Below are positions 8,952 through 19,967 of a stretch of DNA of 64,000 bases, in pieces; position 1 is the stretch's first letter, and each line of letters starts with the position of its first letter. The stretch is from contig NBTC02000002.1 of the NCBI GenBank assembly GCA_002082245.2, positions 4,278,001-4,342,000 of the forward strand, in the 5' to 3' direction. A model generated the notes under the pieces. That model worked only from the letters and a program-made list of their open reading frames with translations. It was not told the origin of the DNA and did no database searches. A program made the position numbers and the translations under genes. Source of the DNA: Yersinia enterocolitica (GTDB taxonomy: Bacteria; Pseudomonadota; Gammaproteobacteria; Enterobacterales; Enterobacteriaceae).

Positions 8952-10946
8952 ATGTCCTCTCGTAAAGAGCTTGCCAACGCGATCCGCGCACTAAGCATGG
9001 ACGCAGTGCAGAAAGCGAATTCCGGCCACCCCGGCGCCCCTATGGGTATGGCAGATATCGCCGAAGTTTTGTGGCGTGACTATTTGAACCATAACCCAAC
9101 CAACCCACACTGGGCTGATCGCGACCGTTTCGTGTTATCGAATGGTCACGGCTCCATGTTGATCTATAGCTTGCTGCATCTCACTGGCTATGATTTGCCG
9201 ATGGAAGAGCTGAAAAACTTCCGTCAGTTACACTCTAAAACGCCTGGTCACCCTGAATATGGCTATACCGCTGGCGTAGAAACTACCACTGGCCCGCTGG
9301 GTCAGGGCATTGCGAATGCTGTTGGTTTCGCCATTGCAGAACGCACGCTGGCCGCACAGTTTAACCGCCCAAGCCATGACGTTGTTGATCATCACACCTA
9401 CGCATTTATGGGTGATGGCTGCATGATGGAAGGTATCTCCCACGAGGTGTGCTCTCTGGCTGGCACCATGAAGCTGGGCAAACTGACCGCTTTCTATGAC
9501 GACAACGGTATCTCTATCGATGGTCACGTTGAAGGCTGGTTCACTGACGACACGGCGGCTCGTTTCGAAGCTTACGGTTGGCATGTGGTTCGTGGTGTTG
9601 ATGGCCATAATGCTGATTCAATCAAAGCGGCTATCGAAGAAGCTCACAAAGTTAGCGACAAACCTTCACTGCTGATGTGCAAAACCATTATCGGTTTTGG
9701 CTCACCGAAGAAAGCCGGTACGCATGACTCACACGGTGCACCATTAGGTGCTGATGAAGTTGCTGCTACCCGTGAAGCATTGGGGTGGAAATACCCTGCA
9801 TTTGAAATCCCACAAAATATCTATGCTGCGTGGGATGCTAAAGAAGCCGGTCAGGCAAAAGAAGCTGCCTGGAACGAGAAGTTCGCAGCTTATGCCAAAG
9901 CTTATCCAGAACTGGCTGCTGAATTCAAACGTCGTGTCAGCGGTGAATTGCCTGCTAACTGGGCGACTGAATCCAAGAATTTCATCGAACAATTGCAAGC
10001 TAATCCTGCCAAGATTGCCAGCCGCAAAGCATCACAAAATGCGCTGGAAGCCTTCGGTAAAGTATTACCTGAATTCTTGGGCGGCTCTGCTGACCTGGCA
10101 CCGAGTAACCTGACTATCTGGTCTGGTTCTAAATCACTGAGCGATGATCTGGCGGGCAACTACATTCACTACGGTGTCCGTGAATTTGGTATGTCTGCCA
10201 TCATGAACGGTATTGCTCTGCACGGTGGTTTCATTCCTTACGGCGCAACCTTCCTGATGTTTGTGGAATATGCCCGTAACGCGGTGCGTATGGCTGCTCT
10301 GATGAAAATCCGCAGCATATTCGTATACACCCATGACTCTATTGGTCTGGGCGAAGATGGCCCAACCCATCAGCCGGTTGAGCAGATGGCCAGCCTGCGT
10401 GTAACACCAAACATGAGCACCTGGCGTCCTTGTGACCAGGTTGAGTCTGCGGTGGCATGGCAGTATGCGCTGGAACGCAAAGATGGCCCGAGTGCACTGA
10501 TCTTCTCCCGTCAGAATCTGGCACAACAGCCACGTACTGCTGAGCAGTTAGCCAATATCGCTAAAGGCGCATATGTACTGAAAGATTGTGCAGGCCAGCC
10601 TGAACTGATCTTCATTGCTACCGGTTCTGAAGTTGAACTGGCAGTGGCAGCAGCAGATCAACTGACCGGCGCAGGCCACAAAGTGCGTGTTGTTTCTATG
10701 CCATCAACTGATGCATTCGACAAACAAGACGCCGCTTACCGTGAATCTGTATTGCCAGCAGCGGTTAGCGCGCGCGTTGCCGTTGAAGCCGGTATTGCCG
10801 ATTACTGGTACAAATACGTTGGCCTGAATGGCGCGGTGGTTGGTATGACCACCTTCGGTGAATCTGCACCAGCAGAATTGCTGTTTAAAGAATTTGGTTT
10901 CACTGTTGAAAACGTGGTAGCGAAAGCTCAGGCGCTATTGAAATAA
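8952..10946 (+). CDS. tktA: transketolase
   Basis: A 664-residue thiamine diphosphate-dependent transketolase of the non-oxidative pentose phosphate pathway, moving two-carbon units between sugar phosphates. The ThDP-binding motif starts at GDGCMMEG (near residue 155) and ends in the DDNGIS stretch; the transketolase signature is near [12 protein letters not shown]. Length equals the E. coli enzyme. GGAGT lies just upstream of the ATG. Together with epd, rpiA, pgk and fbaA it makes this segment rich in central carbon genes. Confidence 0.97.
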   Translation: MSSRKELANAIRALSMDAVQKANSGHPGAPMGMADIAEVLWRDYLNHNPTNPHWADRDRFVLSNGHGSMLIYSLLHLTGYDLPMEELKNFRQLHSKTPGHPEYGYTAGVETTTGPLGQGIANAVGFAIAERTLAAQFNRPSHDVVDHHTYAFMGDGCMMEGISHEVCSLAGTMKLGKLTAFYDDNGISIDGHVEGWFTDDTAARFEAYGWHVVRGVDGHNADSIKAAIEEAHKVSDKPSLLMCKTIIGFGSPKKAGTHDSHGAPLGADEVAATREALGWKYPAFEIPQNIYAAWDAKEAGQAKEAAWNEKFAAYAKAYPELAAEFKRRVSGELPANWATESKNFIEQLQANPAKIASRKASQNALEAFGKVLPEFLGGSADLAPSNLTIWSGSKSLSDDLAGNYIHYGVREFGMSAIMNGIALHGGFIPYGATFLMFVEYARNAVRMAALMKIRSIFVYTHDSIGLGEDGPTHQPVEQMASLRVTPNMSTWRPCDQVESAVAWQYALERKDGPSALIFSRQNLAQQPRTAEQLANIAKGAYVLKDCAGQPELIFIATGSEVELAVAAADQLTGAGHKVRVVSMPSTDAFDKQDAAYRESVLPAAVSARVAVEAGIADYWYKYVGLNGAVVGMTTFGESAPAELLFKEFGFTVENVVAKAQALLK

Positions 10947-10966
10947 GAGACTGCGTTACTATGAAA

Positions 10967-11026
10967 TATGCCCAAAAAACTTGGTGGTGCCGCTAGCATT
11001 CCAGCAGTTCCAAGCCAAAGGGTATA
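10967..11026. repeat. compact ERIC derivative (tktA 3' side)
   Basis: Ends TATGCCCAAAAAACTTGG and TTCCAAGCCAAAGGGTATA match the two ends of an ERIC subtype, with only about 25 nt between. It is an internally deleted copy lying between the tktA stop codon and its terminator. Confidence 0.65.
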
Positions 11027-11068
11027 CCGGGTGTAAACGGTGATGACAATCCCGGTAATACACCTGTT

Positions 11069-11098
11069 AAAAGACCGCTTCTGCGGTCTTTTTTTTCG
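11069..11098 (+). terminator. intrinsic terminator of tktA
   Basis: AAAAGACCGC, loop TTCT, GCGGTCTTTTTTTT: perfect stem with a long T run. Confidence 0.95.
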
Positions 11099-11328
11099 CC
11101 AATTGATGGATGTATTGTGCCCTTTATCAGGCAGATATTCCTTTTATGATTAGTTTGGTTTATTCTGGCTGAAGCGTTTCAGTCATGATTGATTTTCAGT
11201 TTCAGTAAAATTAGCTGAGGAAAAAGCCGGAAGTATTCTGGCTGAATTGTGATAAGACGATTAACATCTTAGGGTACGGTGCAGTACGCTATGGGGTTGC
11301 ATGATAATAACCAGAAACAGGGAGTAAC

Positions 11329-12345
11329 ATGACAATCCGCATAGCGATAAATGGCTTTGGCCGTATTGGCCGTAGCGTTTTACGCGCATTGTATGAATCG
11401 GGTCGCCGGGCAGAAATTTCAGTAGTTGCTATTAATGAGTTGGCTAATGCACAAGGGATGGCCCATTTACTGAAGTATGACTCCAGCCATGGCCGGTTTG
11501 CCTGGGATGTTCGTCAGGAATGTGACAATTTGTACGTCGGTGACGATATCATCCGGCTGATACATCAGCCAGAAATAGAGCAGTTACCTTGGGGTGAGTT
11601 AGGAATTGATGTTGTTCTAGATTGTAGCGGCGTGTATGGCAGCCGTGCCGATGGCGAGGCTCATATTGCCTCCGGTGCCAAAAAGGTACTGTTTGCCCAT
11701 CCTGGCGGCAATGATTTAGACGCAACAGTAGTCTATGGTGTAAACCATCAAGATTTACTGGCGGAGCACCGGATTGTTTCCAACGCTTCCTGTACCACGA
11801 ACTGCATTATTCCTATTATTCAGTTGTTGGATATCGCTTATGGCATCGAGTCTGGCACTGTGACCACCATTCATTCATCAATGAATGATCAACCCGTTAT
11901 CGATGCTTATCATCAGGATTTACGCCGTACCCGGGCAGCAAGTCAGTCAATTATCCCGGTTGATACTAAACTGGCGGCAGGGATTACCCGTATTTTTCCG
12001 AAGTTTTGTGACAGGTTTGAAGCTATCTCGGTACGGGTGCCAACCATCAACGTAACCGCTATCGATTTAAGCGTTAGCGTGACAAACCCGGTTGGTGTCG
12101 CTGAGGTTAACCAGCTTTTTCAAAAGGCAGCAAGAGGTTCATTTCGTGGTATAGTTGACTATACGGAATTACCCTTGGTGTCGACCGATTTTAACCATGA
12201 TCCGCACAGTGCAATTGTCGATTGCACGCAGACTCGGGTCAGTGGGCAGCACCTGATTAAGACCTTGGTATGGTGCGATAACGAATGGGGTTTCGCCAAT
12301 AGAATGTTGGATACGACATTGGCGATGGCCCGAAGTGGTTTCTAG
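11329..12345 (+). CDS. epd: erythrose-4-phosphate dehydrogenase
   Basis: A 338-residue GAPDH-family enzyme that oxidises erythrose 4-phosphate to 4-phosphoerythronate, feeding pyridoxal 5'-phosphate synthesis (DXP-dependent route). The Rossmann start [10 protein letters not shown] and the catalytic cysteine in SNASCTTNC are present. Assigned as epd rather than gapA because of its place ahead of pgk and fbaA and the E. coli Epd-like sequence (e.g. [12 protein letters not shown]). AGGGAG lies upstream of the ATG. Likely co-transcribed at least partly with pgk. Confidence 0.95.
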   Translation: MTIRIAINGFGRIGRSVLRALYESGRRAEISVVAINELANAQGMAHLLKYDSSHGRFAWDVRQECDNLYVGDDIIRLIHQPEIEQLPWGELGIDVVLDCSGVYGSRADGEAHIASGAKKVLFAHPGGNDLDATVVYGVNHQDLLAEHRIVSNASCTTNCIIPIIQLLDIAYGIESGTVTTIHSSMNDQPVIDAYHQDLRRTRAASQSIIPVDTKLAAGITRIFPKFCDRFEAISVRVPTINVTAIDLSVSVTNPVGVAEVNQLFQKAARGSFRGIVDYTELPLVSTDFNHDPHSAIVDCTQTRVSGQHLIKTLVWCDNEWGFANRMLDTTLAMARSGF

Positions 12346-12448
12346 TATGGCATGCTAACGTCTTGTTTTTCCGCAGTTTTACTGCGGTTATATCAGCGTT
12401 GATGTGCAGCTTATGCAACTTTAAAGAGAATCAACAAGAGGATTCACC

Positions 12449-13612
12449 ATGTCTGTAATTAAGATGACCGATCTGGATCTGGCTGGCAAACGCGTGCTGA
12501 TCCGTGCGGACCTCAATGTTCCGATAAAAGATGGCAAAGTGACTTCTGATGCGCGTATCCGTGCATCTCTGCCGACGATTGAAGCGGCACTGAAGCAAGG
12601 CGCTAAAGTAATGGTTACCTCTCACTTGGGTCGCCCGACCGAAGGCGAGTACAACGAAGAGTTCTCCTTGCTGCCAGTAGTTAACTACCTGAAAGACAAA
12701 CTGTCTTCTCCGGTACGTCTGGCGAAAGACTATCTGGACGGCGTTGAAATTGCAGCAGGCGAGTTGGTTGTGCTGGAAAACGTTCGCTTTAACAAAGGCG
12801 AGAAGAAAGACGACGAAACGCTGTCTAAGAAATATGCGGCGCTGTGTGACGTCTATGTGATGGATGCGTTTGGTACTGCTCACCGTGCACAAGCTTCTAC
12901 TCACGGTGTGGGTAAATTTGCCCCTATCGCCTGTGCCGGCCCGCTGTTGTCAGCAGAACTGGAAGCACTGGGTAAAGCGCTGGGTAACCCAGCACGCCCA
13001 ATGGTTGCCATTGTGGGTGGTTCTAAAGTATCAACCAAACTGACCGTGCTTGGCGCACTGTCTAAAATCGCCGATCAACTGATTGTTGGTGGTGGTATCG
13101 CCAATACCTTCGTTGCAGCTCAAGGCAACAATGTGGGTAAATCTCTGTACGAAGCAGACCTGATTCCAGAAGCCAAGCGCCTGCTGGAAACCTGTGATAT
13201 CCCGGTTCCTACCGATGTGCGTGTTGCAACCGAATTCTCTGAAACTGCTGTTGCGACACTGAAACCAGCTAACCAAATCAAAGATGACGAACAAATTCTT
13301 GATCTGGGCGACGAGTCTGCACAACGTCTGGCTGAGATCCTGAAAAATGCCAAAACCATTCTGTGGAATGGCCCGGTTGGTGTATTCGAGTTCCCTAATT
13401 TCCGTAAAGGGACCGAGATAGTCGCTCGTGCCATCGCAGAGAGTGACGCATTCTCTATCGCGGGCGGTGGTGACACTCTGGCAGCAATCGATCTGTTCGG
13501 TATTGCTGACCAAATCTCTTACATTTCTACCGGCGGTGGTGCATTCCTTGAGTTCGTAGAAGGGAAAAAACTGCCAGCGGTGGTGATGCTGGAAGAGCGC
13601 GCTAAGCAGTAA
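12449..13612 (+). CDS. pgk: phosphoglycerate kinase
   Basis: A 387-residue phosphoglycerate kinase, catalysing ATP formation from 1,3-bisphosphoglycerate in glycolysis. The N-terminal signature [17 protein letters not shown], the HLGRPTEG substrate-binding region and the nucleotide-binding GGSKVSTK and GGGDTLAAI are intact. Length is standard. It sits between epd and fbaA in the classical enterobacterial order. AAGAGGA lies upstream of the start. Confidence 0.98.
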   Translation: MSVIKMTDLDLAGKRVLIRADLNVPIKDGKVTSDARIRASLPTIEAALKQGAKVMVTSHLGRPTEGEYNEEFSLLPVVNYLKDKLSSPVRLAKDYLDGVEIAAGELVVLENVRFNKGEKKDDETLSKKYAALCDVYVMDAFGTAHRAQASTHGVGKFAPIACAGPLLSAELEALGKALGNPARPMVAIVGGSKVSTKLTVLGALSKIADQLIVGGGIANTFVAAQGNNVGKSLYEADLIPEAKRLLETCDIPVPTDVRVATEFSETAVATLKPANQIKDDEQILDLGDESAQRLAEILKNAKTILWNGPVGVFEFPNFRKGTEIVARAIAESDAFSIAGGGDTLAAIDLFGIADQISYISTGGGAFLEFVEGKKLPAVVMLEERAKQ

Positions 13613-13620
13613 TTTAGATA

Positions 13621-13650
13621 ACGGGGGGCGAAAGCCGCCCGTTTCGCTTT
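13621..13650 (+). terminator. possible terminator after pgk
   Basis: CGGGGGGC, loop GAAA, GCCGCCCG, then TTTCGCTTTT. The stem has a mismatch and the T run is interrupted, so it may allow read-through to fbaA. Confidence 0.45.
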
Positions 13651-13673
13651 TAGCTAATGAAGCTCGCGGGCTT

Positions 13674-13799
13674 TATACCCTAAATAATTCGAGTTGCAGG
13701 AAGGCGGCAACGAAATGAACTCAAGGAGTTGAGATAACTCAATGACTTGAGTGAATGATGGCAGCCAACGCACATGCAGTTTGAAGTATGACGGGTATA
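13674..13799. repeat. ERIC element, full length (fbaA leader)
   Basis: TATACCCTAAATAATTCGAG at the left and TTGAAGTATGACGGGTATA at the right, with the conserved GCAGCCAACGCACATGCAG. It ends 71 nt before the fbaA start codon, in the pgk-fbaA spacer. Confidence 0.92.
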
Positions 13800-13870
13800 G
13801 GCGATTTACATTTAGGGCCTATCCTCACCGGATAGCTGCTATCTTCAGTCGACGAAACAGGACAACGTAC

Positions 13871-14947
13871 ATGTCTAAAATTTTTGATTTCGTAAAACCA
13901 GGTGTCATCACAGGTGATGACGTTCAGAAAGTGTTCGCAGTAGCCAAAGAGAACAACTTTGCTCTGCCAGCAGTTAACTGTGTCGGCACCGACTCTATTA
14001 ACGCAGTGCTGGAAACAGCAGCCAAAGTGCGTGCGCCAGTTATCGTTCAGTTCTCTAACGGTGGTGCAGCATTTATCGCAGGTAAAGGCGTTAAAGCAGA
14101 AGGTCAGGGTGCTGCAATCCTGGGCGCTATCTCTGGTGCACATCATGTCCATCAGATGGCTGAACACTATGGTGTTCCTGTTATTCTGCACACCGACCAT
14201 TGCGCCAAGAAATTGCTGCCATGGTTAGACGGCTTGTTGGACGCAGGTGAGAAACACTTTGCGGCTACCGGCAAACCACTGTTCTCTTCTCACATGATCG
14301 ACCTGTCTGAAGAGTCCCTGGAAGAAAATATCGAAATTTGTAGCAAATACCTGACTCGCATGGCGAAACTGGGTATGACGCTGGAAATCGAACTGGGTTG
14401 CACCGGTGGTGAAGAAGATGGCGTGGACAACAGCCATATGGACGCATCTTCTCTGTATACTCAGCCACAAGATGTTGATTACGCTTACGAAAAACTGAAC
14501 GCTATCAGCCCACGTTTCACCATCGCTGCCTCTTTCGGTAACGTACACGGTGTTTACAAGCCAGGTAACGTGAAACTGACCCCAACTATTCTGCGTGATT
14601 CTCAGGATTATGTTTCCAAGAAACACAATCTGCCGCACAACAGCTTGAACTTCGTATTCCACGGTGGTTCAGGTTCTACTGCTGCTGAAATCAAAGAAGC
14701 GGTTAGCTATGGCGTAGTTAAAATGAATATCGACACCGATACCCAATGGGCAACGTGGGAAGGTATTCTGGGCTACTACAAAAAGAACGAAGCTTATCTG
14801 CAAGGCCAACTGGGTAACCCAGAAGGTGCTGACAAGCCGAACAAGAAATTCTACGACCCACGTGCGTGGCTGCGTGCTGCACAGGTGACTATGGTTGCTC
14901 GTCTGGAAAAAGCTTTTGAAGAACTGAACGCCAAAGACGTTCTGTAA
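13871..14947 (+). CDS. fbaA: class II fructose-1,6-bisphosphate aldolase
   Basis: A 358-residue zinc-dependent class II aldolase of glycolysis and gluconeogenesis. The start at 13871 gives MSKIFDFVKPGV as in E. coli FbaA; an upstream in-frame ATG would place part of the ERIC repeat in the protein and is rejected. Zinc ligands and signature are seen in ILHTDHCAKK and GCTGGEEDGVDN, and the glycine-rich loop FHGGSGS binds substrate phosphate. A terminator follows. Confidence 0.97.
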   Translation: MSKIFDFVKPGVITGDDVQKVFAVAKENNFALPAVNCVGTDSINAVLETAAKVRAPVIVQFSNGGAAFIAGKGVKAEGQGAAILGAISGAHHVHQMAEHYGVPVILHTDHCAKKLLPWLDGLLDAGEKHFAATGKPLFSSHMIDLSEESLEENIEICSKYLTRMAKLGMTLEIELGCTGGEEDGVDNSHMDASSLYTQPQDVDYAYEKLNAISPRFTIAASFGNVHGVYKPGNVKLTPTILRDSQDYVSKKHNLPHNSLNFVFHGGSGSTAAEIKEAVSYGVVKMNIDTDTQWATWEGILGYYKKNEAYLQGQLGNPEGADKPNKKFYDPRAWLRAAQVTMVARLEKAFEELNAKDVL

Positions 14948-14970
14948 TTCGATACTGCTTTGACCGACTT

Positions 14971-14995
14971 AAAAGGCCCCTTGGGGCCTTTTTTC
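14971..14995 (+). terminator. intrinsic terminator of fbaA
   Basis: AAAAGGCCCC, loop TT, GGGGCCTTTTTT. Confidence 0.93.
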
Positions 14996-15197
14996 TTTGC
15001 AAAAAACGAATCTAACCTCATTTCCGCCGCCTTGATTGACTGAGTAGTCTGATATTTCAGCGTAAATTTCTCTGCCAAAATTGGCAACAGGCTCATTGTT
15101 AGTTACCCTAAACAGGCTGTCAGTTGTAGCCGTCAGCATTTTGCGGTGATTTTTTGCGTAATCTCTCCCGCAGGGAGCTTTTTGTAGGATGATTCAA

Positions 15198-16058
15198 ATG
15201 GAAGAATTAAACGTAGTTGATGGTATCAATGAAGCGAGTACCTGGTTGGTGAATAACCAAGATTTGCTGATTCAATACGCGGTTAATCTGGTCGCAGCAT
15301 TACTTATCTTAACCGTCGGTTCAATCATCGCCAAAATTGCGTCACGGATGCTTGGTCGGGTCATGAAGTTACGTGGCATTGATGTCACCGTCGCAGACTT
15401 CCTGGCAGCAATGGCGCGTTACAGCATTCTGGCTTTCACTATCGTTGCGGTGCTGGGACGTTTGGGTGTGCAGACTGCATCGGTGATTGCCGTTATCGGT
15501 GCCGCGGGTTTAGCTGTTGGTTTGGCGCTACAAGGCTCGCTATCAAACTTTGCCGCCGGAGTGCTGCTGGTGGCCTTCCGTCCATTTAAGGCAGGTGAAT
15601 ATGTCGATCTGGGCGGTGTAGCCGGTACTGTGGTTCAGGTGCAAATTTTCTCAACGACCCTACGGACGGTCGACGACAAAATCATCGTGGTACCCAACGG
15701 CAAAATTATTGCTAATAACATCATCAATACCAGCCGTGAACCGAATCGCCGTACCGATATGGTCATCGGTGTTGCCTATGATGCTGATATTGATGTGGTA
15801 AAGAAAGTGCTGGGTGACATCATTGCCGCAGATAAACGTATCATGCATGACAAAGGGGTTACCGTGCGTTTGAATGAGATGGCTGCCTCTTCCCTTAACT
15901 TCACGGTGCGCGTCTGGACTACCAATGGCGATGCGATGGATGTGTATTGGGATCTGATGGAAAACTTCAAGCGTGCGTTGGATGCTAACAAAATTGGCAT
16001 TCCTTACCCGCAGATGGACGTGCATTTGCATCAGGTAGCAAAAACTGAGGCAGATTAG
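15198..16058 (+). CDS. mscS: small-conductance mechanosensitive channel MscS
   Basis: A 286-residue MscS channel of the inner membrane, which opens on membrane tension after hypo-osmotic shock. I chose the ATG at 15198 ([11 protein letters not shown]), which gives exactly the E. coli length and N-terminus; another ATG lies three codons earlier. Three hydrophobic segments are visible, the third being the glycine/alanine pore helix [21 protein letters not shown], followed by the cytoplasmic beta domain ([24 protein letters not shown]). Downstream of fbaA as in E. coli. Confidence 0.95.
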   Translation: MEELNVVDGINEASTWLVNNQDLLIQYAVNLVAALLILTVGSIIAKIASRMLGRVMKLRGIDVTVADFLAAMARYSILAFTIVAVLGRLGVQTASVIAVIGAAGLAVGLALQGSLSNFAAGVLLVAFRPFKAGEYVDLGGVAGTVVQVQIFSTTLRTVDDKIIVVPNGKIIANNIINTSREPNRRTDMVIGVAYDADIDVVKKVLGDIIAADKRIMHDKGVTVRLNEMAASSLNFTVRVWTTNGDAMDVYWDLMENFKRALDANKIGIPYPQMDVHLHQVAKTEAD

Positions 16059-16113
16059 TCTGCGTACCTGAAGCTGTAGTGTTGTTTACAATTTGGCTAT
16101 AGCCATGTCAAAT

Positions 16114-16138
16114 CGGGTCGTTATCGGCCCGTTTTTTC
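16114..16138 (+). terminator. intrinsic terminator of mscS
   Basis: CGGGTCG, loop TTAT, CGGCCCG then TTTTTT. Confidence 0.88.
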
Positions 16139-16298
16139 CTTTTTCCATCCTTGTTTTCCCTCTTGCTTAGCCATTATTAGTTTTACTTATTATTGATAAG
16201 AAATATCAATTTCCTCTGATGCTGCTCTCCCCGTAATATGCTGCTAATTCCTCTCCAATTCTCTCGGCCCGTTTTGAGTATTATTTAAAGGTAACAGT

Positions 16299-16916
16299 AT
16301 GTTAGCTGTCTATTTACAGGGCTTCGCCCTCAGTGCTGCGATGATTTTACCTCTCGGGCCACAAAATGCCTTTGTGATGAACCAGGGGATTAAGCGTCAG
16401 CACCATTTGATGAGTGCCTCACTTTGTGCGCTGAGTGACATTATCTTGATTTGTGCGGGGATCTTTGGCGGCAGTGCTTTGCTGAGCCGTTCGCCATTGT
16501 TACTGGCACTGGTCACATGGGGCGGCGTGGCTTTCCTGCTGTGGTACGGCTGGGGCGCATTGATGGCAGCTTGGCGTGGGAGGGGCTCCTCATCTGCAGC
16601 CGCAACCGGCGCGCAAGGGCGTTGGCCAATAGTTATAACCCTACTGGCGGTAACCTGGCTCAATCCGCATGTCTATCTCGATACCTTTGTGGTGCTCGGT
16701 AGCCTTGGCAGCCAGTTATTACCCGACTCCCGGCCTTGGTTCGCTTTGGGAGCCGTGAGTGCCTCTATTGCCTGGTTTTTTGCCCTCGCGCTATTGGCTG
16801 CGTGGTTATCACCGTGGCTTAACCGCCCAACGTCGCAGCGGGTGATTAATCTGTTGGTCGGAGGGGTAATGTGGTTTATTGCTTTTCAGCTAGCGCAACA
16901 AGCACTAAATCTGTGA
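16299..16916 (+). CDS. argO: arginine exporter ArgO (LysE family)
   Basis: A 205-residue LysE/ArgO exporter with five to six hydrophobic segments, expected in the inner membrane. The family's [17 protein letters not shown] motif is near the N-terminus and [14 protein letters not shown] in the middle. It exports arginine and the antimetabolite canavanine. The regulator gene argP lies 1 kb downstream, and ArgP activates argO in E. coli. RBS is AAAGGTAACAG. Confidence 0.93.
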   Translation: MLAVYLQGFALSAAMILPLGPQNAFVMNQGIKRQHHLMSASLCALSDIILICAGIFGGSALLSRSPLLLALVTWGGVAFLLWYGWGALMAAWRGRGSSSAAATGAQGRWPIVITLLAVTWLNPHVYLDTFVVLGSLGSQLLPDSRPWFALGAVSASIAWFFALALLAAWLSPWLNRPTSQRVINLLVGGVMWFIAFQLAQQALNL

Positions 16917-17132
16917 GTTTTTATCATTAATCCGAATCCCATGATTCATAAGATATGCTACGGTTGATGTGTTAATCCGGTTACCGACAGCAAATTAATC
17001 ACGCTGCCAATGAGATTCGAGTGAGTGTAATTAACTGCAAATGTATTTGTCGCTGATTGAATTCACTGGTTATCTAGCTGAGGTCGACTGAGTTGTCATA
17101 AATAATTTGCCATGTATATCTTAGGAGGCACT

Positions 17133-17876
17133 GTGAAGTTGAAGACATTGGCTTTGGCCGCAATGATGGGATTAGGGACGTTACCTTTGGCGCTACAAGT
17201 TCAGGCAGCCGAAGTGCCAGAAGGGCCGCATGTTGTCACCTCCGGTACCGCCAGTGTTGATGCGACACCGGATATTGCCACTATCGCTATTGAAGTCAGT
17301 GTATCTGCCAAAGATGCGGCAGATGCCAAAAAACAGGCGGATACCAGGGTCGCGCAATATTTTGATTTCTTACGTAAAAGTGGCATTGAAAAGAAAGATA
17401 TCAATGCTGCCAATATTCGTACTCAACCTGAATACGATTACCAGAAAAGCGGTGAAGCGGTCTTGAAGGGATACCGTGCCGTGCGCCAGGTTCAGGTAAC
17501 ATTACGCCAACTGGATAAGTTGAATGAGCTGCTAGATGGTGCGCTGAAGTCTGGTCTAAACGAGATCCGTGCGGTGGAACTCGGGGTAGCAAACCCGGAC
17601 ACATACCGTGAGCAGGCGCGTAAAAAAGCCATTGAAAATGCTATCAGCCAGGCAGGATCATTGGCTGATGGATTCAAAGTTAAACTTGGGCCGGTCTACA
17701 GCATTCGTTACCACGTCGCTAACTACCAGCCTATGCCGGTAGCACGCATGTTTAAAAGCGCTGAAGCGGCACCAGCCACCGATGCCGCACAAACTTACGA
17801 ACAGCAGACCATCCATTTTGATGATCAGGTTGATGTCGTGTTTGAACTCCAAACTGCGACCAGTACCGCTAAATAA
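17133..17876 (+). CDS. yggE: SIMPL-domain periplasmic protein YggE
   Basis: A 247-residue oxidative-stress defence protein of the SIMPL (DUF541) family. I chose the GTG at 17133 because AGGAGG sits 6 nt before it and the resulting N-terminus (VKLKTLALAAMMGLGTLPLA, read as M) is a clean signal peptide ending near QAAE. The SIMPL domain fills the rest. Function is known only from mutant phenotypes in relatives. Its stop codon is 1 nt from the end of the convergent argP gene. Confidence 0.9.
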   Translation: MKLKTLALAAMMGLGTLPLALQVQAAEVPEGPHVVTSGTASVDATPDIATIAIEVSVSAKDAADAKKQADTRVAQYFDFLRKSGIEKKDINAANIRTQPEYDYQKSGEAVLKGYRAVRQVQVTLRQLDKLNELLDGALKSGLNEIRAVELGVANPDTYREQARKKAIENAISQAGSLADGFKVKLGPVYSIRYHVANYQPMPVARMFKSAEAAPATDAAQTYEQQTIHFDDQVDVVFELQTATSTAK

Positions 17877-17877
17877 A

Positions 17878-18771
17878 TCAATCCTGCCGTAATACCTGAC
17901 GCCCATAAGACAACAGGGCGTCAGTCACCTTTCTCATGGTTCTGCTTTCCGGTGCAAACCGGTGCCAGAACAGCATTCGTCGTTGCAGTAATCCTGGCGT
18001 CAGATTGATTAATTCGCCTGAAGCTAGCTCTTTCTCGATTTGCAGATGCGGGATCATACAACAGGTGGTTCCCTGCCGTGCTAACTGCACAAAAGCTTCG
18101 GAAGAGTTAACAATATGGCAGGGCACACTGCCCGGTGATAAATCAAAATTCTGCTGTAAAAACGCCTGATGCATATCATCCAGATGGTCAAATGCTACCG
18201 CTGGTGCTTTCAACAATGCCGAGCGGGTTACACCATTGGGGAAATAACGCTCAGCGAAAGGTTTGGAGGCGACAAACAGGTAATCCAGCGCACCGAGTTG
18301 ATCAACCAGACAACTGGGTAGCGGTTGAGGCTGGATACTGACAGCACCCACAACCTCGCCGCGACGTAACCGTTCCTGAGTTCGAGTCTCATCCTCGACT
18401 TGTAAATTCAGCCGGATAGGGGAATCAGCCAGCACCGGTTTCAATGCCGGTAGCAACCAGGTCGCCAAACTGTCGGCGTTCACTGCCAGCGACAATAACA
18501 GTGGTGTATCTCCGCCATTATCATTGCCCAGCCACTCTTCTTCCAGTAACTCAACCTGATGCAGTAACGCGAGCAGTTTCTGCCCTTGTTCGGTAGGCCG
18601 TGGTGGCACGGTGCGCACCAGCAGCGGTTGTCCAAACAGATTCTCCAACTGCTTGATGCGTTGAGATACCGCCGATTGGGTGATGCAAAGTTTTTGTGCA
18701 GCGCGTTCAAAACCGCGTTCACGGATCACCGCGTCCAGCGCTTGTAGCGTACGGTAGTCTGGGCGTTTCAT
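17878..18771 (-). CDS. argP: LysR-type regulator ArgP
   Basis: A 297-residue LysR-family regulator (also IciA) controlling argO and lysine-repressed genes, with arginine and lysine as effectors. I used the ATG at 18771, giving [20 protein letters not shown] and the E. coli length; an ATG three codons upstream is too close to the GGAGAG site. The N-terminal helix-turn-helix ([20 protein letters not shown]) and LysR substrate domain are complete. Confidence 0.95.
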   Translation of the reverse strand: MKRPDYRTLQALDAVIRERGFERAAQKLCITQSAVSQRIKQLENLFGQPLLVRTVPPRPTEQGQKLLALLHQVELLEEEWLGNDNGGDTPLLLSLAVNADSLATWLLPALKPVLADSPIRLNLQVEDETRTQERLRRGEVVGAVSIQPQPLPSCLVDQLGALDYLFVASKPFAERYFPNGVTRSALLKAPAVAFDHLDDMHQAFLQQNFDLSPGSVPCHIVNSSEAFVQLARQGTTCCMIPHLQIEKELASGELINLTPGLLQRRMLFWHRFAPESRTMRKVTDALLSYGRQVLRQD

Positions 18772-18990
18772 CGGAGTCATCTCTCCAAATATTAAGTCGA
18801 TACAGCACTATGCCACATTTTAGCCAGTTTGTTATGACAGGATGCCAAGGTGTCAGCCACAAATAAACCGGCATAACTGTGATCCGGCTAGAATTAACTA
18901 CCACGCGAGTTGGCTTTATTCACACAATCACCACTGCGGATGCTCTATAATGACCTCAGGTTTTCTTTCACATCAAGGCGTGAACTTACC

Positions 18991-19653
18991 ATGACTCAGG
19001 ATGAACTTAAAAAAGCAGTGGGCTGGGCAGCATTAGATTATGTAAAACCTGGTACCATCGTTGGGGTCGGCACTGGCTCGACCGCAGCACATTTTATTGA
19101 CGCACTTGGCTCCATCAAAGGCCAGATAGAGGGGGCGGTTTCCAGCTCTGATGCCTCTACTGCCAAACTGAAAAGTTACGGCATCCACGTATTCGATTGT
19201 AATGAAGTGGATGTATTGGATATCTATGTTGATGGCGCTGATGAAATTAACGACCAGATGCAGATGATCAAAGGCGGTGGTGCTGCGCTGACCCGCGAGA
19301 AAATCATTGCTGCTATTGCTCGTCAGTTTATCTGCATCGCGGATGCGTCCAAGCAGGTTGCTATACTGGGTAAGTTCCCGCTGCCGGTTGAAGTTATCCC
19401 AATGGCCCGCTCTTATGTGGCTCGTGAACTGGTTAAGCTGGGTGGCTTACCGGAGTATCGTCAGAACGTCCTGACTGATAACGGCAACGTTATTTTGGAT
19501 GTCCACAATCTGAGTATTTTGGATGCCATTGCGTTAGAAAATAAAATCAATGGTATTGCCGGTGTCGTTACGGTCGGCCTATTTGCTAATCGGGGGGCTG
19601 ATGTGGCACTGATTGGCACCGCCGACGGCGTTAAGACCATAAAATTAAAGTGA
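18991..19653 (+). CDS. rpiA: ribose-5-phosphate isomerase A
   Basis: A 220-residue isomerase interconverting ribose 5-phosphate and ribulose 5-phosphate. The start [11 protein letters not shown] at 18991 matches enterobacterial RpiA; the upstream in-frame ATG at 18910 lies in the promoter region shared with argP. Signature motifs [17 protein letters not shown] and [11 protein letters not shown] are intact. Divergent from argP. Confidence 0.96.
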   Translation: MTQDELKKAVGWAALDYVKPGTIVGVGTGSTAAHFIDALGSIKGQIEGAVSSSDASTAKLKSYGIHVFDCNEVDVLDIYVDGADEINDQMQMIKGGGAALTREKIIAAIARQFICIADASKQVAILGKFPLPVEVIPMARSYVARELVKLGGLPEYRQNVLTDNGNVILDVHNLSILDAIALENKINGIAGVVTVGLFANRGADVALIGTADGVKTIKLK

Positions 19654-19669
19654 TCGGTTAACTCGCTCT

Positions 19670-19709
19670 CAGGATGAGGTTCGCTACTTCATCCTGAAAG
19701 TTTTTTTGC
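19670..19709 (+). terminator. intrinsic terminator of rpiA
   Basis: TCAGGATGA, an 11-nt loop, TCATCCTGA, then AAGTTTTTTT. Confidence 0.9.
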
Positions 19710-19741
19710 CTTTAAATATCTTTTCTTAAAATCGCTAAATT

Positions 19742-19760
19742 TGGTGATATATATCACATT
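19742..19760. promoter_or_regulatory. candidate CRP site upstream of serA
   Basis: GTGATATATATCAC at 19744-19757 is a perfect 14-bp palindrome inside TTGGTGATATATATCACAT, close to the CRP consensus TGTGAnnnnnnTCACA. It lies ~210 nt before serA, whose E. coli counterpart is reported to be controlled by CRP and Lrp. Confidence 0.6.
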
Positions 19761-19967
19761 TCTTCATTTCGTTTTATTAACCTGCCATTAACCCTCTTCA
19801 CGCCAGTTTTTTATTCCATAAATGAACATTGACACTGATTGTTATGCTAGCCGGCAGGCAATCGTTTGTATTGCTGCCCGCGTAATATTTGTTATGTTGA
19901 CAGGGTGCTGACCGGATTCATTCGATAGCGGCAGCCACATCTGAAGTCTGAAAATAGGGTCGGGGAC

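Noticed and set aside
13751..13870. N-terminal extension of fbaA
   Set aside because: Translated ERIC sequence and leader; the true start is the MSKIFDF position.
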